64,000 bases of DNA from positions 15,536,867 to 15,600,866 of the forward strand of contig NC_092348.1 in NCBI RefSeq assembly GCF_963676685.1. The letters run 5' to 3'. Both the position numbers and the translations under genes were made by a program. Below the pieces are notes generated by a model. The model was not told the DNA's origin. It was given only the letters and a program-made list of their open reading frames with translations, and did no database searches. This document shows, piece by piece, positions 35,301 through 45,728 of the stretch; position 1 is the stretch's first letter, and each line of letters begins with the position of its first letter. The stretch comes from Mytilus edulis. Lineage: Eukaryota; Mollusca; Bivalvia; Mytilida; Mytilidae.

Positions 35301-38300
35301 TTTTGTTTACCTTATTGGTCCATTTTTGTAAATCTCTGCCATCATTTGATCTCTCCCTTTAACTCTACCATAATCCCCAACTTTCCACAATGTATATGTA
35401 TTTAACTGTTTACATTGTCCAAAAGTTGTACAGGTTCCACACTGGTTAAAGGTATCACATTCTGAAATATAGAATTGTTGGAACCATTCTTTAAAATTAT
35501 GAAAGTTTAAACTATTTGTGGTATTTTAAAAAAAAGTTATTGGATTTAATATAGGCAAATTTTCTTTTTTTAATGTTACACTGTTCAAAAAATATCAGCA
35601 GTAACTTTCATTATCCATAACAGTAAATATGTATAAATGCATATGTTATAATTTTCTTGGTGACCTTGTCATACATTGAAACTATTTAGTACATGTACCT
35701 TTGTTGAACCGAAGACAAACGGGTTAACCCTGTTTGTACAGAAAACTAGACATGTACCTCAGACATAATCGTCTCTTTAATCAGTAGATACTATTTCCTT
35801 GTTTTAACATTTTAAATACCCTGTACATTATACTAAGGTAAAGCTTCTGAAGCGCAAAACAATTACAATAAAAAATCGATCAATATATATGTCTGAGGAC
35901 ATACAAAGTCTGGTATCCAGGAAGTAAAATTTGTAAAAATTTTAAGGTCATTGCAAATAAGTGGAAGATATACATTTATTGTACTTTTTCTTTTATTTAA
36001 GTATATACAAAACAAACATGTATGTAGCATTGATTTTTGGTTGCTTATTGTCCAGTTGCAAATATTTCATGCTTGTTCAGGACCATTTCTGTAAATAAAT
36101 CATAGAGATAAAATATGAGTACCTTGATCTTTAGCTTGGTAATTATTGCAGGTTTCATCTGGAATTCCATGTTTGTTGGCATACTGCCAGACTCCAATAT
36201 CATCACCGCCATGACAGGATCCAGCGCCCCCACAGTCAATTACATTTTGTACTGACAAGTAAGCTGAAGGCCATGCCCCTTTACGTTTTATATTTATCCT
36301 GTCTGCCAGGGCACTTGTAGATCCCATGGCCCAACATGATCCACAATCTATAAATAGTCAAAGATGTCACTTTTATACAGGTTATCATGTTGGGTTGCTT
36401 CTCTGATGATCAGGTACAAAATATTTGTGATTTAGTTAAAGATGTCACATAGTATAATACCCATACAATGAAGTTAATGTACATGTATGGTACAAAATGT
36501 ATATCCTGATATGTTTCTGTGATGGTCACTGTAGCTTGTTAAATCTTCTTAAATCTATGCCAGGGATCAAAAGTCCACTGTATAATGTATAAATCTGACA
36601 TTTAAAGGACCATTGGCAGAAACTTCTGTAGTTCAACCTTATAATTGTAAGTTACAGCTGAAAGAAATGATTTTAAGTGCATTTTCTTAATTCTTAAATG
36701 TACTGAGTGTTATAGTTGTAACATGAAGAATTAAATACAATAACCATATTACTTACATTGTGGTATGTGCTGGTTCCTGGTTGTACTGAGAAAGTTTGTC
36801 CCATTAATATTCCTCCAATCCCAACTGGATGGAAGAGTCTTCAGATCTAAGATTTCATGAGGCCTTGGGTAAGTTCTGTAAGGGAAAAAAATAGTATACT
36901 CTTCTTGCAATCATATACATGTATCATGTGTATGTTACACATATTGCACATAGTATGTAAATATACATACCCATATGATTTGCTCTGAACCACTCACCAA
37001 CAATATATTGGAAAGTAAAATTGAAAATGGAAATGGGGAATGTGTCAAAGAGACAAGAATCTGACAAAAGAGAAGGAAACAGCCCAAGGCCACTGATGGG
37101 TCTCTAAAACAGAGAATGAATGCAACAACAGGCTTTCACTTTTGTTTTCGCATGTACAAACAAAGTACCTAATGTTGGATACATTTTCAGTTCACTAAAA
37201 AAAATCATTTTGTAAATTTATATAACCAAATATTAGTTTATCCCACATTTGTAATAAAACAAAAAAATTAGTACTAATGAACAGATTTGCAAGAATTTGT
37301 AATTTTTCAAATAGATTACAAACAGAACTAGGTAAAAATAAAGGTATTCCCTGACACAGCAGAATATGTACAAAACAAACTGTACCTAACCTTAACTTAT
37401 GTACTGTTGAAATGAGGCTAGTTTTTTTTCTTTTTGCTTACAAAATTATAGAAATGATATGTTGAAAAGAATGGCAAAGGTTAATATTTAATAATACCGT
37501 AGTCATTGTTAGTTTCAATAACCTGAACAGTCACAACAAGTCATTGTTTGCTGTCAAACTATTTTTTTAATCTTTTGTTTCAAGAATAAATCATGCTGTA
37601 TGTTTTCTGTTCAGAATTGTTTCACATTTTGTCATAATGAGTTCCTTTACTTTTTGTATTTCTTTGGTTCTTATAACGTGACTCTGTACTTTAAAAGATT
37701 CCATCAGTATGATATTTTTCTATTTTATGTCATTATGATATATTTCTATTATGAATTACAAAATATGTTGAACCACAAACGTCAAAATCATTCAATCGCA
37801 TAGTGGAATTAACTATTTGTGGTTTCTTATAAATTCTATATAACTTTTGGACTATTTTAAATCTCGGTCTATTTCTGAATTTATTCTTACATACTTTCGA
37901 TTTTTTAACCCTGTATGCTAACATTGCCTATGTGAAATTTTAAAATTGTTTGTATGTACATCGAACGACAAATATATGTGACATATAAAATTTCTGACAT
38001 CAGACAAGCAAATCAACGAATGTGTTTGTAGATAGATGTTTTGTGTCTGTTAAATTGTTCCTTTTAAAATTGTTACACGATGATGACTGCTGTACCCATA
38101 TTTTGACTATTTTATTTATTGTGTCTGTTTAGTTAACGCATTATTGTAAATATAACAGAATTTTGATGAGACTGTCATCAAAGTGAGAGGGTAAGCCCTA
38201 TAAAACCAGGTTTAATCCACCATTTTCTACATTTGAAATGCCTGAACCAAGTCAGGAATATGACAGTTCTTGTCCATTCGTTTTTTAAGTCATGTATGTG

Positions 38301-39283
38301 TTTTGTTATTTGATTTTGCCATGTGATTATGGACTTTCCGAATTGATTCTCCTACAAGTTCAGTATTTTTATGATTTTACTTTCATGACTTGTTACCATG
38401 TTTACATGTACAGCATACTTTGCAGACAGTATGGGTTTTTCTCAATGTTTCAAGTATTACAATCCTTACAGTGATGACCTTATTACAGCTGACATCATTT
38501 GTCTCATTGGTTATCATACCAAACCTCTTTTTTTTGTTTTCAAAAATGTGACTGAACATGTAATATTTACATGCTTGAATCTTACACATTTTGTTTTATT
38601 ACATCATGAGCTATGTTTTCAAATATTTACTTTTTTTAGGACTTATGTTGTGTCTATGCACTTGTTAAAATTAAATGTTATTCAAATGTATTGACATGAC
38701 TAATATCCATACACAGTTAATATCATTGTCATGCCAGATGCTTATGCCCTTCAGGCCTTAATTTTGAATAAAATTTTCAATGTTAATTTGTGTTTCTATT
38801 AGAATCAGAGTTTCTCTGGACCAAGTAAACAGGACAAAACATAAATGTGCCATTATCATAATAAAAAAAATCAAAACATTGAAAAAACAAATATTTGTAT
38901 AGTTTTTATCTGTTGTGGAAAACTTACATGTGCATGACAGTAAGAACAATACAAACCCTTATATTCTGTTCTTACCCACAATACAATAATAAAGAGAGGG
39001 ATTTTTTTGCATTCTGTTACTTTAGAATCTTAGTTAATGTCAAGTAAGTAAAAAACTATGACTATAATGATAATTTTTAAACTGTTAAATTTTATAAAAT
39101 AAATTATGTAAGTCTCCCTTAAAAATGAGTTTGTATTTGTTTATCGACTTACTTCACGATATTAATTCCTTCACCAAACTTTCTGTTTAAACATGGATGT
39201 TTACTATATTTCCCAGCATCTCCATGTTTGATAAGTTCACATAAAACAACGAGAAAAAATGTAAAAAGAAAGTAACGTGCCAT
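32391..39283 (-). CDS. CTSZ: cathepsin Z (cathepsin X), seven exons
   Basis: This is a lysosomal papain-family (C1A) cysteine carboxypeptidase. Coding exons on the minus strand are 39153-39283, 36757-36875, 36123-36347, 35311-35461, 34884-34959, 33549-33641 and 32391-32513. All have AG acceptors and GT donors, phases agree, and the sum is 918 nt (305 residues; the human protein has 303). Residues 1-23 are a signal peptide. Cys31 sits in the short propeptide where the family's inhibitory cysteine lies. The mature enzyme should start near Leu58 (LPSSWDWRN). NQHIPQYCGSC holds the diagnostic HIP mini-loop and catalytic Cys88. [11 protein letters not shown] gives His237 and VVRNSWG gives Asn259. 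After CGSCWA the usual His is Met91. The start ATG has a good Kozak context (AAGATGG). The gene is intact. Confidence 0.97.
33935..34130. repeat. intronic minisatellite, about 31-34 bp unit
   Basis: The unit tcatatttatcaattgttac plus aagtaacccag repeats in cathepsin Z intron 5. The last three copies are nearly identical and earlier copies are more diverged, with gtgacc or gtgatcc instead of gtaaccc. Confidence 0.85.
37021..37115 (-). repeat. Penelope-like 3'-tail fragment in cathepsin Z intron 1
   Basis: The block gaaatggggaatgtgtcaaa plus gagacaa and the later ggccactgatgggtctc are the reverse complement of the terminal part of the repeat at 63680-63760 (gagacaacccgacc side). It is a truncated copy. 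Confidence 0.6.
37912..38400. repeat. dispersed repeat of about 490 bp, copy 2
   Basis: It matches 21665-22150 over its length with small indels and lies in cathepsin Z intron 1. The frames of 60-98 codons across it are not genes. Confidence 0.8.
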
Positions 39284-39408
39284 CTTCTTCTTCTTTGGTA
39301 TGTATTATCCACCACTATATTGGTGCACCCCATAAATGGGTAAATGTTCATTAATGATATGTATAGTCACATTAAAGGGATTATCTTATCAATAGTATTT
39401 ACATAGAA
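39284..39408 (-). promoter_or_regulatory. short 5' flank of cathepsin Z
   Basis: Only about 125 bp separate the cathepsin Z start codon from the 3' tail of the CR1-like element. On the minus strand this stretch contains a GATA-type motif (TTGATAAGATAATC, about 39384-39397) and a purine GAAGAAGAAG run just before the ATG. No TATA box is evident. Calling it the promoter is inference. The true promoter may have been pushed upstream of the retroelement. Confidence 0.35.
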
Positions 39409-39548
39409 ATTCAATATAAATTCAATATAAACATTTGGGTTAAGAGCCTTAGAATATGTACACCCTTGATGTCTCTTGAGTTTAAAGTCAATGTTCTGAG
39501 TTTATAATCACTAATCTGAGTTTACTATCACAGTTCTAAGTTTGACAA

Positions 39549-42500
39549 TCAATGTTCAGAGTTTATGATCAATGATCTTCCACAATGTAGGGAGAAGCAC
39601 ATTTTTCGTGAGCAATCCTCTATTTTAGTGAGAGTCTTTTCACTACATGACAATATTTTCTGTTTTATCAAAACACTAGGGTCAAGAATCAACTGTGTTA
39701 ATAGACCAAAATCACCAACCAGACTATTCCATGAGCACGTATTTGGATTGCTTATGCTGTTTATTATCACTTCCAATTCTTCTATATATGATTTTCTATA
39801 TTTAAATAGAGCGTTGCATTTTAAAATGAAATGAACTATATCCTCATCTTCATATTGACACAGTGGACAAACAGAGCTAACTTCATGTTGGTTAAATTTA
39901 CTTGTGTTGGACTGGAGAACGTAAGTTCCTGTAATTAGACGAGCTTTTATACCACCACGGCGGACATCTTTAATATTGCTTTCAATTGAAGACCAAAGTT
40001 TATGAACAGTTCCAATTTTCAAACTTGACAGATCACAGTACGACAGGGTAGATTTATTTTGACAATCAAGTAGTAATTTTTGAGTCCAGAATTTATCAAT
40101 TGCTAGTTTCACATTCTTTTTCCATAATAATTTACACGGTGGATTAATAACCATTTTAGCCGCACTGGGAAGATCATATTGCACTAGAAGTTTATCTATG
40201 TAGGTAAACCAACTGTCTGAAGTTTCTGATTTTGTTGAAATCTGTCTTCTAAGAATTTTGTTTAAAGTTAAGTTTTCACTTCGAATAATACATCCCAAAA
40301 GGTTCAATTGTCTAATATGGAGCTCAGCCGTGGCAGGTCTAACACCAAGAAGCAGATAAGTAATGCCTTTAACTGATCTATTTGGTAAACACTGGATTTT
40401 ACGCAGGAAATTAATGTAAAATTTTTCTAGAGCATTAAGATGATATTGCTTTAGAACAAATGTTTCTAGGCCATACAGAAGTCTTGGAAGAACATAAGTT
40501 ATGAACAGTTTCATGCATGTGGTTGGTGGTAAGCCATTAGTTCCATGAAAACCAGTACCAGTGAGACTGTACAGAGTTTTTGTAGCACACGAAATACGGT
40601 CATCTATATTTATTGATACCTCATTTTTTTCTGATCTGATTATACCCAAATGGGTGGTTGTTTTAGACACTGAGACTTCATTGTCACCTAATTTCCAGTC
40701 TGAAGACGTAGTATTTGATCGCTTTGGTGGAATTTTCATAAGTATAGTGCTTTTCTCGGGATGTATTACATATTTTTCACGATTTGCATATGAATTAGCT
40801 ACATTCAACATCAATTGGAGATCTGTTGCAGAGTTGGCAACTAGAGCAATATCATCAGCAACAGTCGGACATCCAATATAGGTTGTTCCAATATGCATTC
40901 CTAGTCTATTGCGTTCTAATGTTTTTAGAAGGTCATTTATGTAGGTCTTGTATAGACCTGTGGACAAAATGCCTCCTTGTCGCACTCCTTGTTTAATTGG
41001 AAAATTGTCACTAAGACGACCACACCACTTTACTCTTGATGTTAAATTTGTATACCACGTGTCAATAACATTCCATATTTTACAACAGATTCCATTTAAA
41101 AACAGTTTACATTTTAAAGACGGATGATCGACAACGTCGAATGCTCTTTGAGAGTCTAAAAACGCTATAAATAATGGAAGGTTGAATTCCTTTGCTTCTA
41201 CGATGCATTCGTTGATCAGTAGCGCTGCAAGTAATATTGAGATATGTTTGGTGAATCCAAATTGTAATGAAGACTGGTCTAACGGTAACCGATCTTCAAT
41301 TCTGTCTAGAATGACATGTTCGAAAACTTTTCCTATTGTATATGAAACAGTAATGCCTCTATAACTACCAAAATCAGTAGCGTCTTTCCCTTTTTTGTGA
41401 ACAGGTGTAATGATTCCTGATAAAAATTGTAAAGGTATATAACAGTGTTCAATTATGGCATTAAACAGTACAGACAGTACGTTAAAAATAGTAGAACTTG
41501 CAAGTTTAAGGTGCTCAGCACAAATTCCGTATTCATCACTTGATTTGTTGTTATTGAGTTTATAAATAGCAGATTTTACCTCATCAGCCGTAATAGGTGA
41601 AAAAGTATCCTTATTTTCAAGGACAATTTTACGAATAAGCTCCAAGTTGAATTGAGTATTTTCATGATAATCAGAGTCAAATTGTTCTAGTTGTTTTGGT
41701 ACAGCAAGGTCTTCATAGAATCTTGCAAAACCTTTACTTTGTTTGTCAAGATCAAGAATAAGTTGGCCTTCATTCATGAAGCCTTGTGGTTTTGAAATAG
41801 TATTAGATAATCCTCTTCTTATCAGTTTATAAAAGTTTGTGGACTTGCCAGATTCAACTATTTGGTTATAGAATTGTTTCCTTTCACATGCCATGTCCTG
41901 TCGCTGTTGTGACCTAATGCGTCTTTTGATAGATCTACGTTCTTCAATAATTGGGTGATTCACAGTTGGTCTTCCATATTGAATCCAATTTTTGTGGATT
42001 AGGTTGCCTTTCACAAGTAATTGTCTTAGTGCTGGACTAGCCTTCCATTTTGGTCCTTTCAGACGAATTTTCTTAGATGGTACAGCAATTTTGGCAGCTG
42101 CGAGTATATTACCATTAAGCTGGTCAATAAATGTCTTTATTTGATCTGGTCTTTCAATGATGGGTATCTGTGAGTTAGACAGAGTGCTTTGATATACCTC
42201 AATATCACAGTCTTTCCATAGATTACGTCTTCTTTCAGGAGGTTTAATAGATTTTGCACAAGTCAAGCTTAACGTGGCTTTTATTTTGCCCACAACTGGT
42301 ACATGACTAGACGAATTTGTTGGATGTTGGTGACATATTTCAAGTTCAAGAAGATTGTCAACAGTATGACTAAAAATATAATCGATCTGAGATGATCCTT
42401 TACCATGCTGATACGTTGGTGCAGTTCCCATGTTTGCAAGAGTACCTAGTTTGTGTTTATCTATAAAAGATCTAAAACGTCTATCTGAATCGTTACGTCG

Positions 42501-43070
42501 AGAAAGTAACATTGTTGCGTTCATATCACCTACGAGAATAATTTGGTGTGATTCACAATACTTCTGAATGATGATTTCAAGCAAGTCAAGATTGTCTTGA
42601 TACTTAACGGCTGTATCAGAATATCCAGATGTAGGAAGGTAGCAATTTATCAAACAAATCCTTTTTGGAGAGCTGTTAATTTCTACTGCAATAATACGCT
42701 CATTACCGTCCTTTAAGGTTTTTACATAGCTATCAAACTTGGAGTTCCAACAAATCATAACTCCACCATTACCACGCGAACGCACAGAGTGTACTTTCGG
42801 GAAGTTACAGTCACTTGATCTTATAGCATAATTAAAATGTTTAAGAAATTTTGTAGCCTCTTGTTGTTCATATTGCCACAACCAGTGCTCTTGTAGACAG
42901 ATAAAATCATTAAAAGGTAAAATTTCCTCCAAATAAGGAGCATTGCCTCGAATGCCTTCTATATTAAAAGTTAAAAGTTTAAAATGGTCAATCGCATCCC
43001 TCGATTGCACGGTTACATCTCCCGAATGTCCGGTTCTGTCATTCCTTTGTCTAGAAAAGGATCTGAACAT
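39549..43070 (-). CDS. CR1-like ORF2: endonuclease and reverse transcriptase
   Basis: A 1173-residue polyprotein that nicks target DNA and primes reverse transcription. Residues 33-265 form an APE-type endonuclease: LTFNIEG (33-39), QEHW with Glu61, GDMNAT (181-186) and SSHVPV with His256. The reverse transcriptase spans about 545-775: FLDSQRAFDVVDH with Asp639, GVRQGGILST (695-704) and VADD with Asp739-Asp740. The residue before ADD is Val rather than the commoner Phe or Tyr. A C-terminal Cys-rich motif, CPLC...H...C (1068, 1071, 1080, 1084), may bind nucleic acid. The frame is fully open. Its start overlaps the end of ORF1 by 58 nt in another frame, so translation probably depends on reinitiation or frameshifting. 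Confidence 0.95.
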   Translation of the reverse strand: MFRSFSRQRNDRTGHSGDVTVQSRDAIDHFKLLTFNIEGIRGNAPYLEEILPFNDFICLQEHWLWQYEQQEATKFLKHFNYAIRSSDCNFPKVHSVRSRGNGGVMICWNSKFDSYVKTLKDGNERIIAVEINSSPKRICLINCYLPTSGYSDTAVKYQDNLDLLEIIIQKYCESHQIILVGDMNATMLLSRRNDSDRRFRSFIDKHKLGTLANMGTAPTYQHGKGSSQIDYIFSHTVDNLLELEICHQHPTNSSSHVPVVGKIKATLSLTCAKSIKPPERRRNLWKDCDIEVYQSTLSNSQIPIIERPDQIKTFIDQLNGNILAAAKIAVPSKKIRLKGPKWKASPALRQLLVKGNLIHKNWIQYGRPTVNHPIIEERRSIKRRIRSQQRQDMACERKQFYNQIVESGKSTNFYKLIRRGLSNTISKPQGFMNEGQLILDLDKQSKGFARFYEDLAVPKQLEQFDSDYHENTQFNLELIRKIVLENKDTFSPITADEVKSAIYKLNNNKSSDEYGICAEHLKLASSTIFNVLSVLFNAIIEHCYIPLQFLSGIITPVHKKGKDATDFGSYRGITVSYTIGKVFEHVILDRIEDRLPLDQSSLQFGFTKHISILLAALLINECIVEAKEFNLPLFIAFLDSQRAFDVVDHPSLKCKLFLNGICCKIWNVIDTWYTNLTSRVKWCGRLSDNFPIKQGVRQGGILSTGLYKTYINDLLKTLERNRLGMHIGTTYIGCPTVADDIALVANSATDLQLMLNVANSYANREKYVIHPEKSTILMKIPPKRSNTTSSDWKLGDNEVSVSKTTTHLGIIRSEKNEVSINIDDRISCATKTLYSLTGTGFHGTNGLPPTTCMKLFITYVLPRLLYGLETFVLKQYHLNALEKFYINFLRKIQCLPNRSVKGITYLLLGVRPATAELHIRQLNLLGCIIRSENLTLNKILRRQISTKSETSDSWFTYIDKLLVQYDLPSAAKMVINPPCKLLWKKNVKLAIDKFWTQKLLLDCQNKSTLSYCDLSSLKIGTVHKLWSSIESNIKDVRRGGIKARLITGTYVLQSNTSKFNQHEVSSVCPLCQYEDEDIVHFILKCNALFKYRKSYIEELEVIINSISNPNTCSWNSLVGDFGLLTQLILDPSVLIKQKILSCSEKTLTKIEDCSRKMCFSLHCGRSLIINSEH

Positions 43071-45196
43071 TGACTATCAATGAATTTGGTTTCATTAGAT
43101 GGTACCACTATGTTTTCAATGACTTTGGTTTCACTAGATTGTAATAAGGTATTGTTAACTTCACTATGATTGTTGATGTTAGGTTTGTTATTCGCTTGAA
43201 TTAATCTAGATGATGAAGATGGAGAGTCGTCTCTTTTGTTTTGACTATATATTCTTGAAACTGATTCACCGTATGATGGAGGATGTGTTCTCTTTGTGTG
43301 TGCTGGGCCTCTACGAGTGTTGGAGTTGGCCTGAGCATTACTAAGGTTACGATTAGAATAATGACCCGTGGGTGGTTTAGTTAAATGATGCGAATTTCTT
43401 TGATGAAGAGATTGAGTTGAGTCGGTATGTACTTGATTTATAGATTGAGCAGACTGAGTGATGTTTGACGAGACATGAGCATTGTGAAACGGATGAGACG
43501 GAGTAAAAGAATTGTGTCCCGGATGAGCGAGATTAATTCCTTGTTGATAAATCGGGTTTACCGGAATATGCATATTTGGAACCTGTCTAAAAGGAGCGGT
43601 AAAGCTGTTTCCATGATGAAAGTATGAATGAGGATGTACATTATGCTGAAACTGAGTTTGAATTGGAAAGGATGGAGCATACGGATTTTGAAATGTTGAG
43701 AATGGAGTATGTGGATTGTTCATCATAGTGTTCTGAAGATTATCAATTCTAGAGTTCAGATTTGAGAAGGCAAGCATGTGTTGGTAGTCCATGAGAGCAG
43801 CAAGCTTCTTTTCTATATTGTCCATGTTTTCCTTGTACCCAGAATTGGGAAGTCCATTCATGTTGTTTTGATTGTTCGTAAAATTTTGTGTACTTGTATA
43901 CTCATTACTGGGTTTTGCAGATTTTAGCAAATTTATAGTTCTCTCTTGATCATTAATTTTCTGCTCAAGTTCTATGATAAAAGATCTAAGATTATCATTC
44001 TCTAACATTAATTTATTTGGAGCTTTCTTCTTGCTTTTAATTGGTGATATGATAGATGATATTGCACCTGATGATACTGAGGTTGTATTTGTTGTATTAC
44101 AACTGGAAGTTGATTGTATTTGATGAAGAGTAGAAGTCAGACATGCAGTACTAAAATTTGAACTAGTTGTTGTTGGAATAACATATGGCACAGAGTTAGC
44201 AACTGATATAGATGACTTAGGAACACTAGAAGATGAAGGTGTAGATATGTTTGATATAACGCCACTTGAAGGTAAGTTTATGTTAACTGAAGACGGTATA
44301 GAAGGTATCGGTTCATCTGTTGGTATACTCAAAGTCTCAATTGTACTAGAAGTGTTTGTATGTAAAAGGTCATTACAACATAACGGGCACGTGAATGGTG
44401 CTATTGCTGGTATTTTGTCCACCTTAGATTTGTTTAGATGAACACATGAGTAATGAAACCATTCAAGACAAGTGTCACAGTTAATTGTGTCATCATTTGC
44501 AACATCAGAGCAAATTGGACATCGAGATGTTGTATCTATGTGTGCCATATTAACTGAGGCCGACATATTTGTACTAAGACTATCTGTTATGGCGAGAGTC
44601 TGTCTCTCAGAACTTTTATTGAGGTGATTCTCAGAAATAGTTTCTATCTTTGAGTTAACAATCATACCTTTTACACTATTGTTGATGATATCAATATTAT
44701 CTGAGTGTTGATGTAGATATTCAAGAATTGGAGTAAAAAGGTTGTCTACAAAATATCGTACTCCATTGCCATTGGCCACAATTGATGATGTAGAGTTATA
44801 AAGATTGACCGTAAATTTAAGTTGTTTATTTGTCGAATTACTACTTCCCTTTGTTAGGGTGACTTTGATTGTCTGGAATACTATAGTGTTAACTTGGTCT
44901 ACATTGTTTTGAACAGAGAAAACTAGTGACGGAAAGTCTGAGCATGACATTGTGTCAAGTTTATCAAATAGTTGGACTTTCAGTATTTCATATGCAGCAG
45001 TACTAAGTTCAGCTCTGAAGTTATTGTTAGACTTCATGGCAAAAGTTACCATATTTCTATCACAAGAATCTTCTTTCTTATTCATTGCTTTTTCTGGGCC
45101 CATAACATATGGTTTAACTTTAATTGTGGTATCAGTAGGTTGTTTGTGTTGGCGAATTCTTGCCGAGATTCGAACTCCTACTTTTTCCATTGACAT
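43013..45196 (-). CDS. CR1-like ORF1: PHD-finger protein with coiled coil
   Basis: A 727-residue retrotransposon ORF1 protein, expected to bind element RNA and support ORF2. Residues 226-273 form a complete PHD-type Cys4-His-Cys3 zinc finger: CPIC (226, 229), CDTC (240, 243), His248, Cys251 and CPLC (270, 273). Residues 60-165 are a folded-looking domain of unknown type. A Ser/Thr-rich linker follows. A probable coiled coil lies at about 395-427 (LMLENDNLRSFIIELEQKIN). The C-terminal third is rich in His, Asn, Pro and Ser (low complexity). I see no esterase domain, which some CR1-like ORF1 proteins carry. It ends in an ATG-TAA directly inside ORF2's first codons. Confidence 0.92.
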   Translation of the reverse strand: MSMEKVGVRISARIRQHKQPTDTTIKVKPYVMGPEKAMNKKEDSCDRNMVTFAMKSNNNFRAELSTAAYEILKVQLFDKLDTMSCSDFPSLVFSVQNNVDQVNTIVFQTIKVTLTKGSSNSTNKQLKFTVNLYNSTSSIVANGNGVRYFVDNLFTPILEYLHQHSDNIDIINNSVKGMIVNSKIETISENHLNKSSERQTLAITDSLSTNMSASVNMAHIDTTSRCPICSDVANDDTINCDTCLEWFHYSCVHLNKSKVDKIPAIAPFTCPLCCNDLLHTNTSSTIETLSIPTDEPIPSIPSSVNINLPSSGVISNISTPSSSSVPKSSISVANSVPYVIPTTTSSNFSTACLTSTLHQIQSTSSCNTTNTTSVSSGAISSIISPIKSKKKAPNKLMLENDNLRSFIIELEQKINDQERTINLLKSAKPSNEYTSTQNFTNNQNNMNGLPNSGYKENMDNIEKKLAALMDYQHMLAFSNLNSRIDNLQNTMMNNPHTPFSTFQNPYAPSFPIQTQFQHNVHPHSYFHHGNSFTAPFRQVPNMHIPVNPIYQQGINLAHPGHNSFTPSHPFHNAHVSSNITQSAQSINQVHTDSTQSLHQRNSHHLTKPPTGHYSNRNLSNAQANSNTRRGPAHTKRTHPPSYGESVSRIYSQNKRDDSPSSSSRLIQANNKPNINNHSEVNNTLLQSSETKVIENIVVPSNETKFIDSQCSDPFLDKGMTEPDIREM

Positions 45197-45357
45197 GATG
45201 TAACCACTTTGGAATAATAATTGTTCAGTATTTTAAGTGTTCTTGGTTAGTTAAATACTAACTGGATACCACAATATTAAGAATAACTCAGAGAGACATC
45301 GAGGACAACATTGGATAAGATATATTTAAAATGTAAAAACAAAAAATAAACTTTTTA

Positions 45358-45370
45358 CAAGATGGCGGCG
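45358..45370 (+). promoter_or_regulatory. YY1-type site in the retrotransposon 5' region
   Basis: caagatggcggcg matches the YY1 consensus (AAnATGGCGGC core) and lies about 160 bp upstream of ORF1 on the element's 5' side. Mammalian L1 uses a YY1 site at its 5' end to set transcription start. The same role here is inference. Confidence 0.5.
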
Positions 45371-45693
45371 AGGACTAAAAAGGTGTATTAAGTGATAAAA
45401 GACGATTTAAAAATATATACACGCTTTAAAATGGATAAAAAGTGTGGTGAGAGTGACTATACATAAATGTTCAATCAGTAGATTGTGATGTGACTTAAAC
45501 TTTGCGATTAAAAAATAAAATTGGTGCTCAGGTGATTCGTCCTTCCTTCTACGCCATTAACCATGCTTGCATCTTGAAAAGTCCCGTTCTGTTTCAATGA
45601 GGAAAATAAAAAGTCACATGACCTTGTCACGAGACACAGCGATAACGACATGTGACTGTTGAGGCACATAAGGGATGAAAACTAATTAATGGT

Positions 45694-45728
45694 AGCAGAG
45701 ACATATAATGTATTATATATGTCTCTGG
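45694..45728. repeat. palindrome related to 29135-29179
   Basis: The word agcagagacatataatgt is followed by attatatatgtctctggt. It shares the agcagagacatataat arm with the palindrome at 29135. No coding content. Confidence 0.7.

Larger units (their letters stand above)
39409..45420 (-). mobile_element. CR1-like non-LTR retrotransposon, both ORFs open
   Basis: An element of about 6 kb on the minus strand: a 5' region with a YY1-type site, ORF1 (43013-45196), ORF2 (39549-43070), a 3' region of about 120-140 bp and a short tail of two attcaatataa units (39409-39430). A PHD finger in ORF1 together with an APE-type endonuclease and reverse transcriptase in ORF2 is the layout described for CR1-like elements. 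Neither ORF has a stop or frameshift, so the copy is young. The 5' limit is uncertain: I placed it upstream of the TATA-like stretch near 45405-45415. I found no convincing target duplication. Confidence 0.85.

Noticed and set aside
45165-45185. GTTCGAATC word on the minus strand, like a tRNA B box
   Set aside because: It lies inside retrotransposon ORF1 (VGVRISA) and no A box or cloverleaf fits around it.
39565-45203. Several plus-strand ORFs of 60-106 codons
   Set aside because: They are antisense shadows of the two retrotransposon ORFs.
39360-45460. gtatagtcac at 39361 and gtgactatac at about 45449 as a target duplication of the CR1-like element
   Set aside because: The two words are inverted, not direct, copies and both could lie within the element or its flank. 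No direct repeat was found.
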